Positions 45,470-53,309 of a DNA stretch of 64,000 bases are shown piece by piece. A program made the position numbers and the translations under genes. Under the pieces are notes generated by a model that did no database searches, was not told the DNA's origin, and saw nothing but the letters and a program-made list of their open reading frames with translations. Origin of the DNA: a bacterium (lineage in GTDB: Bacteria; Chloroflexota; Dormibacteria; Aeolococcales; Bog-877); the NCBI GenBank assembly GCA_021827985.1, contig JAKATL010000010.1, forward strand, positions 1 through 64,000, given 5' to 3'. The number at the start of each line of letters is the position of its first letter. Positions within the stretch are counted from its first letter, which is position 1.

Positions 45470-45499
45470 GGCCGACATCGCCGGGGAGCCTCGACACGG

Positions 45500-45505
45500 T
45501 AGGTT
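45500..45505 (+). promoter_or_regulatory. leaderless -10 element (TAGGTT)
   Basis: TAGGTT is followed by TGGGCC (6 nt) and the ATG of the MOSC gene. Confidence 0.5.
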
Positions 45506-45511
45506 TGGGCC

Positions 45512-46189
45512 ATGCGGCTCGAGCAGATCTGGCGCTATCCGGTGAAGTCGATGGCCGGCGAGATGCTCGACTCCGTCGAGCTGGAATCGGCAGGCCTGCC
45601 CGGCGACCGCCGGGTGGCCATCGTGGACCCTGCAGGCCGCCGCCCAGGACATCCGGTGACCGCCCGCGAGATTCCCCTTCTGCTCTCATTCGCCGCCCGG
45701 TGGGAGTCCGGAGAGGCGGTGATCTCCGGGCCCGGTCTGGCAGCCGTTTGTCACCGGGACCCCGCCGCCGCCGAGGCGCTCTCCGAGCACGTGGGCCGGC
45801 GGCTCGCATTCCTGGAGCTGGACCTGCCGGCCGTGGACGATTCCCCGGTGCATGCCGTCCACCTCTCCTGGGTGGGTCAGCTGGAGGCCGAGCTCGGCGC
45901 CCCAGTGGACTCCCGCCGCTTCCGGGCCAACCTTTACCTCGGAGGCACCACACCAGCCCCTGAGCGGTCGTGGACTGGGCGCCGGCTCCGCGCCGGAGCC
46001 GCCGTGCTGGAAGTCGTCGAAGTCTGCCGGCGCTGTGCCCTGACCACTCGGGACCCCGCTGCACCAGCTCACTCGTGGCCCCTGCTCCTGAGGCACCTCG
46101 TGGAGCGACGGTCAGAGGTGCTGGGCGTCTATCTGGGGATCGCCGTTCCCGGAGAGGTGAGCGTCGGGATGGGTGCAAAGCTCGACTGA
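45512..46189 (+). CDS. MOSC-domain protein
   Basis: 225 residues: an N-terminal MOSC_N beta-barrel segment (LEQIWRYPVKSMAGEML ... GLPGDRRVAIVD) and a MOSC domain with the conserved cysteine in EVCRRCALTTRDP, the sulfur/molybdenum cofactor site seen in mARC and YiiM proteins. Probably handles N-hydroxylated or sulfur substrates with the molybdenum cofactor, whose synthesis genes (MoaD-MoaE) lie 8 kb away. Confidence 0.9.
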   Translation: MRLEQIWRYPVKSMAGEMLDSVELESAGLPGDRRVAIVDPAGRRPGHPVTAREIPLLLSFAARWESGEAVISGPGLAAVCHRDPAAAEALSEHVGRRLAFLELDLPAVDDSPVHAVHLSWVGQLEAELGAPVDSRRFRANLYLGGTTPAPERSWTGRRLRAGAAVLEVVEVCRRCALTTRDPAAPAHSWPLLLRHLVERRSEVLGVYLGIAVPGEVSVGMGAKLD

Positions 46190-46241
46190 GGCGTCCCGGG
46201 GTTGCGCCGCTACCGCTCTCGTGCCGGGCGCCTCCCTCCGC

Positions 46242-46247
46242 TAACCT
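46242..46247 (+). promoter_or_regulatory. leaderless -10 element (TAACCT)
   Basis: TAACCT is followed by TCGGAC (6 nt) and the ATG at 46254. Confidence 0.5.
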
Positions 46248-46253
46248 TCGGAC

Positions 46254-46655
46254 ATGGGCAGCATCGCCGAGGCGCACTCCGACGCGATCTTCGAGGCCAG
46301 CGCTCATCCGCCGGCCAGCCGGACGCTGGGGGTGGTGGGGGCGGAGCTTATGGTCCGGTCGAGGGTCACCGCCCTGGCGGCGCCGCGGGGGTGGATGGTG
46401 CAGGATGTCCGTACTCCGGCCGAGGCGCTGAGCGTGGACCTCCTGCTCGTGGACCTCAACCGGGATGCGGACCTCCGTCTGGCGCTGCTTGGCCGGGTGC
46501 GGAGCACCACTCCGGAACTCCCGGCCGTCTGTTTCGGTGCCCACCTGGGGGCCGCTGGCTGGGCCCCGGCGGCGCGCCGCCTCGGCGCGGTCTGCTGCGC
46601 CAATTCCAGCCTCCCGAAGGTCCTCCTCGGGCAGCTATCCCGGGTGCCAGGGTGA
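46254..46655 (+). CDS. receiver-like protein of unknown function
   Basis: 133 residues. The alternating strand-helix pattern with LLLVDLNRDADLRLALLGRVR and LPAVCFGAHLG resembles a response-regulator receiver domain, but the acidic pocket is incomplete and the switch Lys is not evident, so phosphorylation is doubtful. Its stop overlaps the GTG of the amidohydrolase gene (GTGA), indicating co-translation. Confidence 0.6.
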   Translation: MGSIAEAHSDAIFEASAHPPASRTLGVVGAELMVRSRVTALAAPRGWMVQDVRTPAEALSVDLLLVDLNRDADLRLALLGRVRSTTPELPAVCFGAHLGAAGWAPAARRLGAVCCANSSLPKVLLGQLSRVPG

Positions 46656-47842
46656 GCGCCCTCGACCCCCGACAGCTGGCCGTGGAGATGGCAGGTCGGC
46701 TCTCCCAGGACCGCCGCCATCTGCACCGGCATCCTGACCTCTCCGGGGCTGAGGGGCCGACCGCCCAGTACATCGCCTCCCGGCTCACCGAGATAGGGTG
46801 GCGCCCCCGCTTCCTGGTGGGAGGGCGGGCGGTGGTCGCCGAGTTGGAGGGCGGGGCCGGCTCCGGCCAGCGTCTTCTGATTCGGGCTGACATCGACGCC
46901 CTCCCGATTCAGGAGCGGGGACCCGAGCGGACCTACCGCTCGGAGGTGCCTGGGGTGATGCACGCCTGTGGCCACGACGCTCACGTGGCCATCGCCTTGG
47001 GGGTCGCCCAGGGGCTGATGCAGCTCAGGGGGGAACTCCATGGCGTGGTTCGCCTGGCCTTCCAGCCGGCCGAGGAGACCGCCGGAGGAGCGGACGAGAT
47101 GATCCAGGAGGGAGTCATGGACGACCCCCCGGTTGAGGGGGCGCTCGGTCTTCACATCTGGAGCGGGGTGCCGGCGGGCACGGTTGGGGTTCGCGATGGG
47201 GCGATCTTCGCCTCCGCGGACGAGTTCGCCTTGGTGGTGAGGGGCCGCGGTGGCCACGGTGCCCTGCCCCACCAGGCCCTGGACCCCGTTCCGATCACCA
47301 GCCTGATCGTGCTCGGCCTCCAGACCCTGGTCTCCCGAGAGACCTCGCCCTTCGAGTCGGCGGTGGTCACCGTGGGGCAGATCCACGGAGGCCAGGCGTT
47401 CAACGTGATTCCCGAGGAGGTGCGACTCTCCGGCACCGTCCGAGCCTTCAGCGCCGAGACCAGGCTGCGCCTCCTGCGGCGCATCGAAGAGACCGCCGCC
47501 GGGATCGCCGCCTCCTTCGGAGCCTCGGCCGAGACCGTGGTGGGCGCCGGCTGCCCCCCGGTGGTGTCGGACCCCCGGATGGCGTCCCTGGTCCGGGCGG
47601 CGGTGGCCGCCAGCCCCGGAGTTCAGCTGGTGGAGCCGGATCCGATCACCGTGGGTGACGATGTGGCCCTCTTCCTGGAACGGGTGCCCGGGTGCTACTT
47701 CCTGCTGGGGGGCGGCAACCGCGAGGCGGGGATAGTGGCTCCCCACCACCACCCGGAGTTCGACCTGGACGAGGCTTGCCTTCCCTTGGGGGTCGAGGTC
47801 ATGCTGCGGGCGGCACTCGCTTTCTGCGCCGGTGGGAGCTGA
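46652..47842 (+). CDS. M20-family amidohydrolase (IAA-amino acid hydrolase-like)
   Basis: 396 residues. Metal-site motifs: MHACGHDAHVAIALGVA, FQPAEETAGGADEMIQEGVM and the C-terminal PHHHPEFDLDE; the lid domain contains RGRGGHGALPHQALDPV. It is a di-zinc/manganese peptidase-like enzyme of the AbgB/hippurate hydrolase type, removing an acyl or amino-acid group from an amide. GTG start overlapping the previous stop. Confidence 0.93.
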   Translation: MSALDPRQLAVEMAGRLSQDRRHLHRHPDLSGAEGPTAQYIASRLTEIGWRPRFLVGGRAVVAELEGGAGSGQRLLIRADIDALPIQERGPERTYRSEVPGVMHACGHDAHVAIALGVAQGLMQLRGELHGVVRLAFQPAEETAGGADEMIQEGVMDDPPVEGALGLHIWSGVPAGTVGVRDGAIFASADEFALVVRGRGGHGALPHQALDPVPITSLIVLGLQTLVSRETSPFESAVVTVGQIHGGQAFNVIPEEVRLSGTVRAFSAETRLRLLRRIEETAAGIAASFGASAETVVGAGCPPVVSDPRMASLVRAAVAASPGVQLVEPDPITVGDDVALFLERVPGCYFLLGGGNREAGIVAPHHHPEFDLDEACLPLGVEVMLRAALAFCAGGS

Positions 47843-48059
47843 GTTGCTCCTCAACCCACCCCCTTCGAGGTGCGAACATTGCGGCAGCGACCCCGCACCA
47901 TGGGAGTCGCTGGACGGGTCCGAGCGGCTGGTTCGGCTCGGGGACGGCAGGGAGGTGGCGCGTCGCGGTCGGGGACACCTCTGCCGCACCTGCGGGCACC
48001 TGGAGCCGGTCGGCAGCGAGGGGATCCAGCAGGGCACAATGGAGTTCAGGCAGAGATGA
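47832..48059 (+). CDS. small zinc-ribbon protein
   Basis: 75 residues with two CxxC pairs (CEHCG and CRTCG) about 35 residues apart, an isolated zinc-ribbon. It overlaps both neighbours (11 bp with the amidohydrolase, 4 bp with the HemQ-like gene), so translation is coupled. Nothing else is known; the overlap pattern supports a real gene. Confidence 0.55.
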   Translation: MGAELLLNPPPSRCEHCGSDPAPWESLDGSERLVRLGDGREVARRGRGHLCRTCGHLEPVGSEGIQQGTMEFRQR

Positions 48060-48811
48060 CCGAGGTCGCCAGTCCCCCGGAGCCGCAGATCGGGCCTGTC
48101 CGGGTCCGGGACGCTACCCGTCCCGCCCCCCGGCAACTGGTGCGGTTCGCCTTCTTCCGTGTGGACCCCGCCTGGAGGAGGCTGGATCCCGAGTTGCGGC
48201 GGGCGCATCGGGACGAGTACGCCTCGCGGCTCGCGGAGCACAACCAGCGGATCCTCCTGCGCAGCTACACGCTGGTGGGGACCCGAGGCGACTGCGACTT
48301 CATGCTCTGGGCGGTCAGCGAGGAGGTTGACCGTCTCCAGTCCCTCTTTCAAGACCTGAACCGGACCTCCCTGGCCGGATATTTGAGCTGCGCCTACAGC
48401 TACACCGCCATGACTAAGCGGTCCACTTACGTGGACGCCGAGCACCCTCAGGCCGGGGGGACCACCGACCGTCTGATCCTGGCCCCCGGGAAGCTGCGCT
48501 ACCTCTTCGTGTACCCGTTCGTCAAGACCCGGGCCTGGTGGTCACTCCCAGACCAGGAGCGCCAGCGCATGATGCAGGAGCACATCCGCATCGGGCATCT
48601 CTTCCCCAGCGTGAAGATCAACACCACCTACTCCTTTGGCCTGGACGACCAGGAGTTCGTGGTGGCCTTCGAGACTGACAGCGCAGCGGACTTCCTGGAC
48701 TGCGTCCAGGCGCTGCGGGACTCGGAGGCCTCCTCGTACACCCTGCGGGACGTGCCCAGCTTCACCTGCGTGAGGGCCAGCTTCGACGAAACCTTGACGG
48801 CCCTGGGGTGA
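48056..48811 (+). CDS. chlorite dismutase-family protein (HemQ-like coproheme decarboxylase)
   Basis: 251 residues with two ferredoxin-like repeats; the C-terminal half carries the family hallmark RIGHLFPSVKINTTYSFGLDDQEFVVAFE, and YPFVKTRAWWSLP precedes it. In Gram-positive and related bacteria this family (HemQ/ChdC) decarboxylates coproheme to heme b using peroxide, the last step of the coproporphyrin-dependent pathway. No other heme genes are nearby. Start ATG overlaps the zinc-ribbon stop. Confidence 0.9.
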   Translation: MTEVASPPEPQIGPVRVRDATRPAPRQLVRFAFFRVDPAWRRLDPELRRAHRDEYASRLAEHNQRILLRSYTLVGTRGDCDFMLWAVSEEVDRLQSLFQDLNRTSLAGYLSCAYSYTAMTKRSTYVDAEHPQAGGTTDRLILAPGKLRYLFVYPFVKTRAWWSLPDQERQRMMQEHIRIGHLFPSVKINTTYSFGLDDQEFVVAFETDSAADFLDCVQALRDSEASSYTLRDVPSFTCVRASFDETLTALG

Positions 48812-48839
48812 GGCCGGGGCCTCCCGTGGCGGCCCCGGG

Positions 48840-49631
48840 ATGGTGAGGGAGACCGAGCCGGAGATCTTCCTGCTCAGCCGTCCCAGTGTGGACCGCCAGG
48901 CGATGCGGGCGTACCTGGAGGCGGTTGGAGGTGCGAGTTGGCTCGACCGCCGACTCTCCGAGGCCGAAGGGGAGGTGAACGACGGCGAGCTCCTGGTGGA
49001 ATTCGCCGGGCGAGCCTGCTACAGGAGTTGGGAGCCTGGTCTCAACCCCAACGTGCGCAAGGTGCGGCGGGACCAGCGCGCCTACTTTCTCAACATCCTC
49101 TCCAGCCGTCATGGCAGCGTGCTGGAGCACGCCAACTACACCTTCGTCCTTCACGGGGTGAGCCGGGTGGCCACCCACGAGATCGTTCGCCACCGGGCCG
49201 GCGCTGCCTACAGCCAGGAGAGCCTGCGCTACGTCCGGCTGGTGGACATAGGGTTCCGGGTGCCGCCGGCGCTGGAGCCGGTCCGCCAGCGATGCCTGGA
49301 GATCGTCGAGCGGCTGGAGGAGTTCCAGGTGGAAGCTGCCCGCGAACTTGGCATCGACGCCGAGGGTATCCCCTTCCACGTTAAGAAGGAGGTCACCTCG
49401 GCGCTGCGCCGCCTCGCCCCCATCGGCCTCAGCACCGACCTGGTGATGACCATGAACCTGCGCACGCTGCGCCATGTGGTCGAGATGCGCACCGCTCCCG
49501 GTGCCGAGGAGGAGATGCGGCTCATCTTCTCCAGGATCGCCGAGCTCATGATTCGGGAGTCATCGGGGGTCTTCCAGGACTTCCACCGAGAGGACGACGG
49601 CAGCTGGGTGCCCGCCCACAGCAAGGTGTGA
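48840..49631 (+). CDS. thyX: flavin-dependent thymidylate synthase
   Basis: 263 residues. The ThyX motif RHRAGAAYSQESLRY is at residues 117-131, and ARTA-like FAGRACYRSW, SSRHGSVLEHANYTF and the C-terminal LRTLRHVVEMR segments match the family. It methylates dUMP to dTMP with FAD, NADPH and methylene-tetrahydrofolate. Its stop is followed by the sulfite-oxidase-like gene. Confidence 0.96.
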   Translation: MVRETEPEIFLLSRPSVDRQAMRAYLEAVGGASWLDRRLSEAEGEVNDGELLVEFAGRACYRSWEPGLNPNVRKVRRDQRAYFLNILSSRHGSVLEHANYTFVLHGVSRVATHEIVRHRAGAAYSQESLRYVRLVDIGFRVPPALEPVRQRCLEIVERLEEFQVEAARELGIDAEGIPFHVKKEVTSALRRLAPIGLSTDLVMTMNLRTLRHVVEMRTAPGAEEEMRLIFSRIAELMIRESSGVFQDFHREDDGSWVPAHSKV

Positions 49632-49648
49632 GCGCCCGGGCGGTGGCT

Positions 49649-49654
49649 TACGAT
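49649..49654 (+). promoter_or_regulatory. leaderless -10 element (TACGAT)
   Basis: TACGAT is followed by GGGGCC (6 nt) and a GTG at 49661, in frame with a longer open frame starting at 49628. It favours the shorter start. Confidence 0.5.
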
Positions 49655-49660
49655 GGGGCC

Positions 49661-50260
49661 GTGAAGGCATTGAGGCGCGCCCCTGACCCCCGGGTCGCCG
49701 CCAATCCCGCCCGTCTGCCTCCGGGACAGGTCCTCACGGAGAAGTGGCCGGTTCTCCATTACGGCTCGGTGCCTCGCTACGACATCTCCATCTGGCAGCT
49801 CCGGGTCTTCGGGGAGGTGGAGCGCGAGCAGCTGCTCTCGTACTCAGAGCTGCGGGCCATGCCCGCGCGGGAGCTGCTCTGCGACATCCACTGTGTGACC
49901 ACCTGGAGCCGCTTCGACAACCGCTTCCTCGGGGTTCCTCTCGCCGACCTGGCCCAGGCCGCCGGAGTGAGCCCGGCGGCCGCCTTCGTGGAGTTCCACT
50001 GTCACCAGGGGTTCACCACCTCGGTCCCCCTGGAGTTCGCCACCTCGGAGGATGCGCTTCTCGCCTACTCCCACGACGGGTCGCCCCTGGCACCGGAGCA
50101 CGGGTATCCCGTGAGGGCGGTCTTCCCCCGCAAGTACTTCTGGAAGAGCGCCAAGTGGGTGGAGGGGATCGAGTTCCTCCGGGAGGACCGGCTGGGCTTT
50201 TGGGAGCGCAACGGCTATAACAACAGCGCCGACCCCTGGTGCGAGGAGCGCTACTGGTAA
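49661..50260 (+). CDS. sulfite oxidase-fold molybdopterin oxidoreductase
   Basis: 199 residues of the sulfite-oxidase fold. The molybdenum-ligating cysteine is in LLCDIHCVTTWSRFDNRFLGV, followed by FVEFHCHQGFTTSVPLE and RAVFPRKYFWKSAKWVEGIEF. No twin-arginine signal peptide and no heme domain are visible, so it is a cytoplasmic, YedY-like core. Substrate unknown. Confidence 0.9.
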   Translation: MKALRRAPDPRVAANPARLPPGQVLTEKWPVLHYGSVPRYDISIWQLRVFGEVEREQLLSYSELRAMPARELLCDIHCVTTWSRFDNRFLGVPLADLAQAAGVSPAAAFVEFHCHQGFTTSVPLEFATSEDALLAYSHDGSPLAPEHGYPVRAVFPRKYFWKSAKWVEGIEFLREDRLGFWERNGYNNSADPWCEERYW

Positions 50261-50300
50261 GCCGCGGGCACGCTAAACTGAACCGAAACGGGTCGCTCCC

Positions 50301-50687
50301 ATGGCAAGTCGAGGTACAGCATTCATGATCAGCGTCACCGATCAGGCTCTGAGCCAGCTCAAGACCCTGCTCGCCCAGCAGGAGAACGCCGACATGGGCC
50401 TCAGGGTTTACGTCACCCCCGGCGGATGTTCCGGATTCAGCTACGGCATGGGCTTCGACGACGCCCCGGCCGCCGATGACGAGGTGACCGAGCAGGACGG
50501 CATCAAGGTGTTCATAGACCCCTACAGCGCCACCTACCTGGAAGGAGCGGAGATCGACTACATCGACAGCCTGATGGGGGGCGGTTTCACCGTCCACAAT
50601 CCCCAGGCGGTGCGCACCTGCTCCTGCGGCAGCTCCTTCGACGCCGGCGACGGCGCGGGCGCGGCCAAGGCCTGCAGCGCGGTCTGA
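50301..50687 (+). CDS. erpA: ErpA/IscA-type iron-sulfur insertion protein
   Basis: 128 residues with the three conserved A-type cysteines: GGCSGFSYGM and RTCSCGSSF. It carries [2Fe-2S] or [4Fe-4S] clusters to target proteins. A second in-frame ATG at 50325, preceded by GAGG, begins the typical family N-terminus (MISVTDQAL) and may be the true start. A TAAACT -10-like box lies about 20 bp before the first ATG. Confidence 0.92.
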   Translation: MASRGTAFMISVTDQALSQLKTLLAQQENADMGLRVYVTPGGCSGFSYGMGFDDAPAADDEVTEQDGIKVFIDPYSATYLEGAEIDYIDSLMGGGFTVHNPQAVRTCSCGSSFDAGDGAGAAKACSAV

Positions 50688-50830
50688 TCCCCCAGGGGCC
50701 GGGAGCTGTGGCCCTGGCCCTTAGGGCCCGAGCCGGGAGGCATGGGCCGCCGGTGGTGGACTCGTCCTGGGCTGATGGGCCGGGCTGCTCGGGTGCCGCT
50801 GCTCCCGGTTGGCCTGCCTGCAGGAAGGTC

Positions 50831-50859
50831 CCTCAGCCGGCCTCCCCAGCCGGCTGAGG
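50831..50859. terminator. perfect hairpin upstream of cofD
   Basis: A 10-bp perfect stem (CCTCAGCCGG / CCGGCTGAGG) with a 9-nt loop lies between erpA and the F420 cluster. No T-run is present. It may terminate erpA transcription or act in the leader of cofD. Confidence 0.4.
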
Positions 50860-50873
50860 CCAGGTCGCACCCC

Positions 50874-51854
50874 GTGACTTTGGGTGGCGCGCTGACCCGA
50901 CGGCGCCTCACGGTGCTGGCGGGTGGGGTGGGGGCGGCTCGATTCCTGTCCGGCCTGGTCGAGGCGGCGCCGGCCGCGGAGATCACGGTGATCGGCAACA
51001 CCGCCGACGACTTCGAGGTGCATGGTCTCCACGTCAGCCCGGACCTGGATACGGTGGCCTACACCCTCGCCGGGCATGCCGACGCCCAGCGCGGCTGGGG
51101 GCTCGCCGGGGAGAGTTGGACCACTCTGCGCCAGTTGCGGCGGCTGGGCGGGGAGACCTGGTTCCAGCTGGGTGACCGGGACCTTGCCACCCACCTGCGC
51201 CGCACCGAGCTGCTGCGTGCCGGCTTCACCCTGAGCGCGGCCACCAGCGAGCTTTGCGAACGGCTCGGGGTCCCCGTGCGACTCTTGCCCATGACCGATG
51301 ACCGGGTGGAGTCGAGAGTCCTCACCGAGGATGGACGCGATCTCCATCTCCAGGAGTTTCTGGTGCGCGAGGCGGCTCGACCGGCGATCAGAGAGGTCGT
51401 GATCCGGGGGGTGGACCAGGCCCGGGCCCCGCAGGAGGTGCTCCGAGCGCTGGCATCGGCAGACGCCATTCTGTTCGCGCCCAGCAACCCGGTGATCTCG
51501 ATCGGCCCCATCCTGGCGGTACCGGGCGTTACCGAGGCGGTCCGCGCCCATCCCCTGGTGGCTGCGGTCAGCCCCATCGTGGCGGGCCGGGCGATCAAGG
51601 GACCGGCGGTGGAGATGCTGCGCTCTCGGGGCCTTGACCCGAGCGCCCTGGGAGTGGCGCAGGCCTACCGCGGCCTGGCCCACCTGCTGGTGCTGGACGA
51701 GGCGGACTGGGAGCTCTCGGCGCGGGTCGCCGACCTCGGACTGCGAGTTCACACCTGTCCCACCTTGATGGTGGACCGGGCCGCCCGGCGCCGGCTGGCA
51801 GAGGAGGTGCTGGCATCCCTCGCCCCCCTTGCCGGCGCCGGCAGTCGTCCTTGA
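50874..51854 (+). CDS. cofD: 2-phospho-L-lactate transferase (CofD/FbiA)
   Basis: 326 residues. Family motifs: LAGGVGAARFLSGL at the N-terminus, VIGNTADDFEVHGLHVSPDLDTVAYTLAG, and APSNPVISIGPILAVPGV. It transfers the phospholactyl or phosphoenolpyruvyl moiety from its guanylyl donor to the deazaflavin FO, forming F420-0 or dehydro-F420-0. The GTG at 50874 gives the usual length; the longer frame upstream runs through the hairpin and lacks homology. Starts the cofD-cofC-cofE operon. Confidence 0.94.
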   Translation: MTLGGALTRRRLTVLAGGVGAARFLSGLVEAAPAAEITVIGNTADDFEVHGLHVSPDLDTVAYTLAGHADAQRGWGLAGESWTTLRQLRRLGGETWFQLGDRDLATHLRRTELLRAGFTLSAATSELCERLGVPVRLLPMTDDRVESRVLTEDGRDLHLQEFLVREAARPAIREVVIRGVDQARAPQEVLRALASADAILFAPSNPVISIGPILAVPGVTEAVRAHPLVAAVSPIVAGRAIKGPAVEMLRSRGLDPSALGVAQAYRGLAHLLVLDEADWELSARVADLGLRVHTCPTLMVDRAARRRLAEEVLASLAPLAGAGSRP

Positions 51855-52495
51855 CTGGCGGGGTGCGGGTCGAGCCTTGGCTGGTGATCCCGGTGAAGGG
51901 CGCCCCGGGGGCGAAGCAGCGGCTGGCCTCGGCGGTGCCCCAGCCGGAGCGCGAGTTGCTGAGCGCGACCGTCTCCCGGAGGGTCATCCGCGTCGCTGCC
52001 GAGGTGTGGCCCGCGGAGGCGGTGGTCGTGGTCACCCCTGACCCCGAGGTCGCCGAACTGTGCCGGGCGCTTACTCTCGGGGTGCTGCCCGACCCCGGAG
52101 CCTCCCAGACTGAGGCCGTCCGGCTCGGTGCTCACCACGCGCTCGAACGGGGGGCGCGGGTGGTGGCCACCCTGGCGGCGGACCTCCCACTTCTGGCTCA
52201 CGGGGATCTGGTGGTCCTGCTCCGGCTCTCGCGCAGGCTACCCGGACGGACGATGCTCCTGCTCCCCGACCTGGGAGGAACCGGCAGCAACGGGATGGTG
52301 GTCCGACCGGGGGCGGTGCTGGCACATGCCTTCGGCCCCGGCTCCCGCCTGCGCCACCTGAGGATGGCGGGCGCGCTCGGGCTGAGGGCCAGAGAGCTGG
52401 TCCGGCCGGGGCTCGCCGCCGATCTGGACCGCCCCCGGGACCTCGAGGAGCTGGGTGGCGCGCAGGGGGTTCTGGCGGGGGCCGTGCGTGGTTGA
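51851..52495 (+). CDS. cofC: phospholactate/phosphoenolpyruvate guanylyltransferase (CofC/FbiD)
   Basis: 214 residues of the NTP-transferase fold: PWLVIPVKGAPGAKQRLA at the nucleotide site, GASQTEAVRLGAHHALERGA and VVATLAADLPLL, then GTGSNGMVVRPG. It activates 2-phospho-L-lactate (archaea) or phosphoenolpyruvate (mycobacteria, FbiD) with GTP; which one is used here cannot be read. TTG start overlaps the cofD stop (TTGA). Confidence 0.9.
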   Translation: MTGGVRVEPWLVIPVKGAPGAKQRLASAVPQPERELLSATVSRRVIRVAAEVWPAEAVVVVTPDPEVAELCRALTLGVLPDPGASQTEAVRLGAHHALERGARVVATLAADLPLLAHGDLVVLLRLSRRLPGRTMLLLPDLGGTGSNGMVVRPGAVLAHAFGPGSRLRHLRMAGALGLRARELVRPGLAADLDRPRDLEELGGAQGVLAGAVRG

Positions 52496-52508
52496 CGCCC
52501 CGCGGCCC

Positions 52509-53300
52509 ATGATCCGCACGACCCGGATCGAGTGCTGGGCCGTCGCCGGGCTTCCCGAGGTGGGCCCCGGAAGTGACCTGGCGCACCTGGCCGAGGCGGC
52601 GCTGGCGGCGGGCGGAGGATTGCTCCCCTGGGACGTGGTGGTGGTGACTAGCAAGGTGGTCTCCAAGGCCGAGGGGCTGGCGACCCGGCTATCCGAGATC
52701 TCCCCTTCGCCGGCGGCGCTGGAGGTGGCCGTCCGTACCGGACAGGACCCCCGACTGGTCCAGGTGGTGCTCGAGGAGAGCCGGATGGTGGTGCGGTCGG
52801 GGCCGGGTCTCCTCGTGACCGAAACCCGCCACGGGCTCATCTGCGCCAATGCCGGGGTGGACCGGAGCAATGTCGGTGGCGGCGAGGTGGTGCTGCGGCT
52901 GCCCCGGGACCCGGATGGGTCCGCGGCCAGCCTGCGTTCGGCGTGGCTGGGGCTTGCCGCCGGCGGTCCGCTGGGGGTGGTGGTCTCGGACACCTTCGGG
53001 CGGCCCTTCCGCGAGGGGTCGGTGAACGTGGCGATCGGGGTGGCCGGGTTGCCCGCACTGGCGGACCACCGAGGGCAGATGGACCAAGGTGGCTACCTCC
53101 TTCACGCCTCCACCATCGGGAGCGCGGACGAGATCGCCGGCCTTGCCGAACTGGTGATGGGCAAGTTGGACGGGCTGCCGCTGGCGGTGGTGCGGGGACT
53201 CCGCTGGGAAGGCCCGGAGGCCGGGGCGGGAGCTCTCCAGAGAGCCCCCGACCGGGACGTCTTCCGCTCCGGGGCCGTCCCGGTCGGCGAGGTGGGTTAA
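52509..53300 (+). CDS. cofE: coenzyme F420-0:L-glutamate ligase (CofE)
   Basis: 263 residues: the single-domain CofE form, with VVVTSKVVSKAEG, ICANAGVDRSNVGGG and VVSDTFGRPFREGSVNVAIGVAGL. It adds L-glutamates to F420-0 with GTP. The C-terminal flavin-binding reductase domain of mycobacterial FbiB is absent. ATG at 52509 is used; a GTG at 52488 overlapping cofC is possible. Confidence 0.93.
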   Translation: MIRTTRIECWAVAGLPEVGPGSDLAHLAEAALAAGGGLLPWDVVVVTSKVVSKAEGLATRLSEISPSPAALEVAVRTGQDPRLVQVVLEESRMVVRSGPGLLVTETRHGLICANAGVDRSNVGGGEVVLRLPRDPDGSAASLRSAWLGLAAGGPLGVVVSDTFGRPFREGSVNVAIGVAGLPALADHRGQMDQGGYLLHASTIGSADEIAGLAELVMGKLDGLPLAVVRGLRWEGPEAGAGALQRAPDRDVFRSGAVPVGEVG

Positions 53301-53303
53301 GTT
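53298..53303 (+). promoter_or_regulatory. leaderless -10 element (TAAGTT)
   Basis: TAAGTT is followed by ACTCAG (6 nt) and the ATG of the MoaD-MoaE gene. It overlaps the cofE stop codon. Confidence 0.5.
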
Positions 53304-53309
53304 ACTCAG

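Noticed and set aside
46304-48445. 713-residue minus-strand open frame
   Set aside because: Antisense to the amidohydrolase and HemQ-like genes, both of which have full domain signatures on the plus strand.
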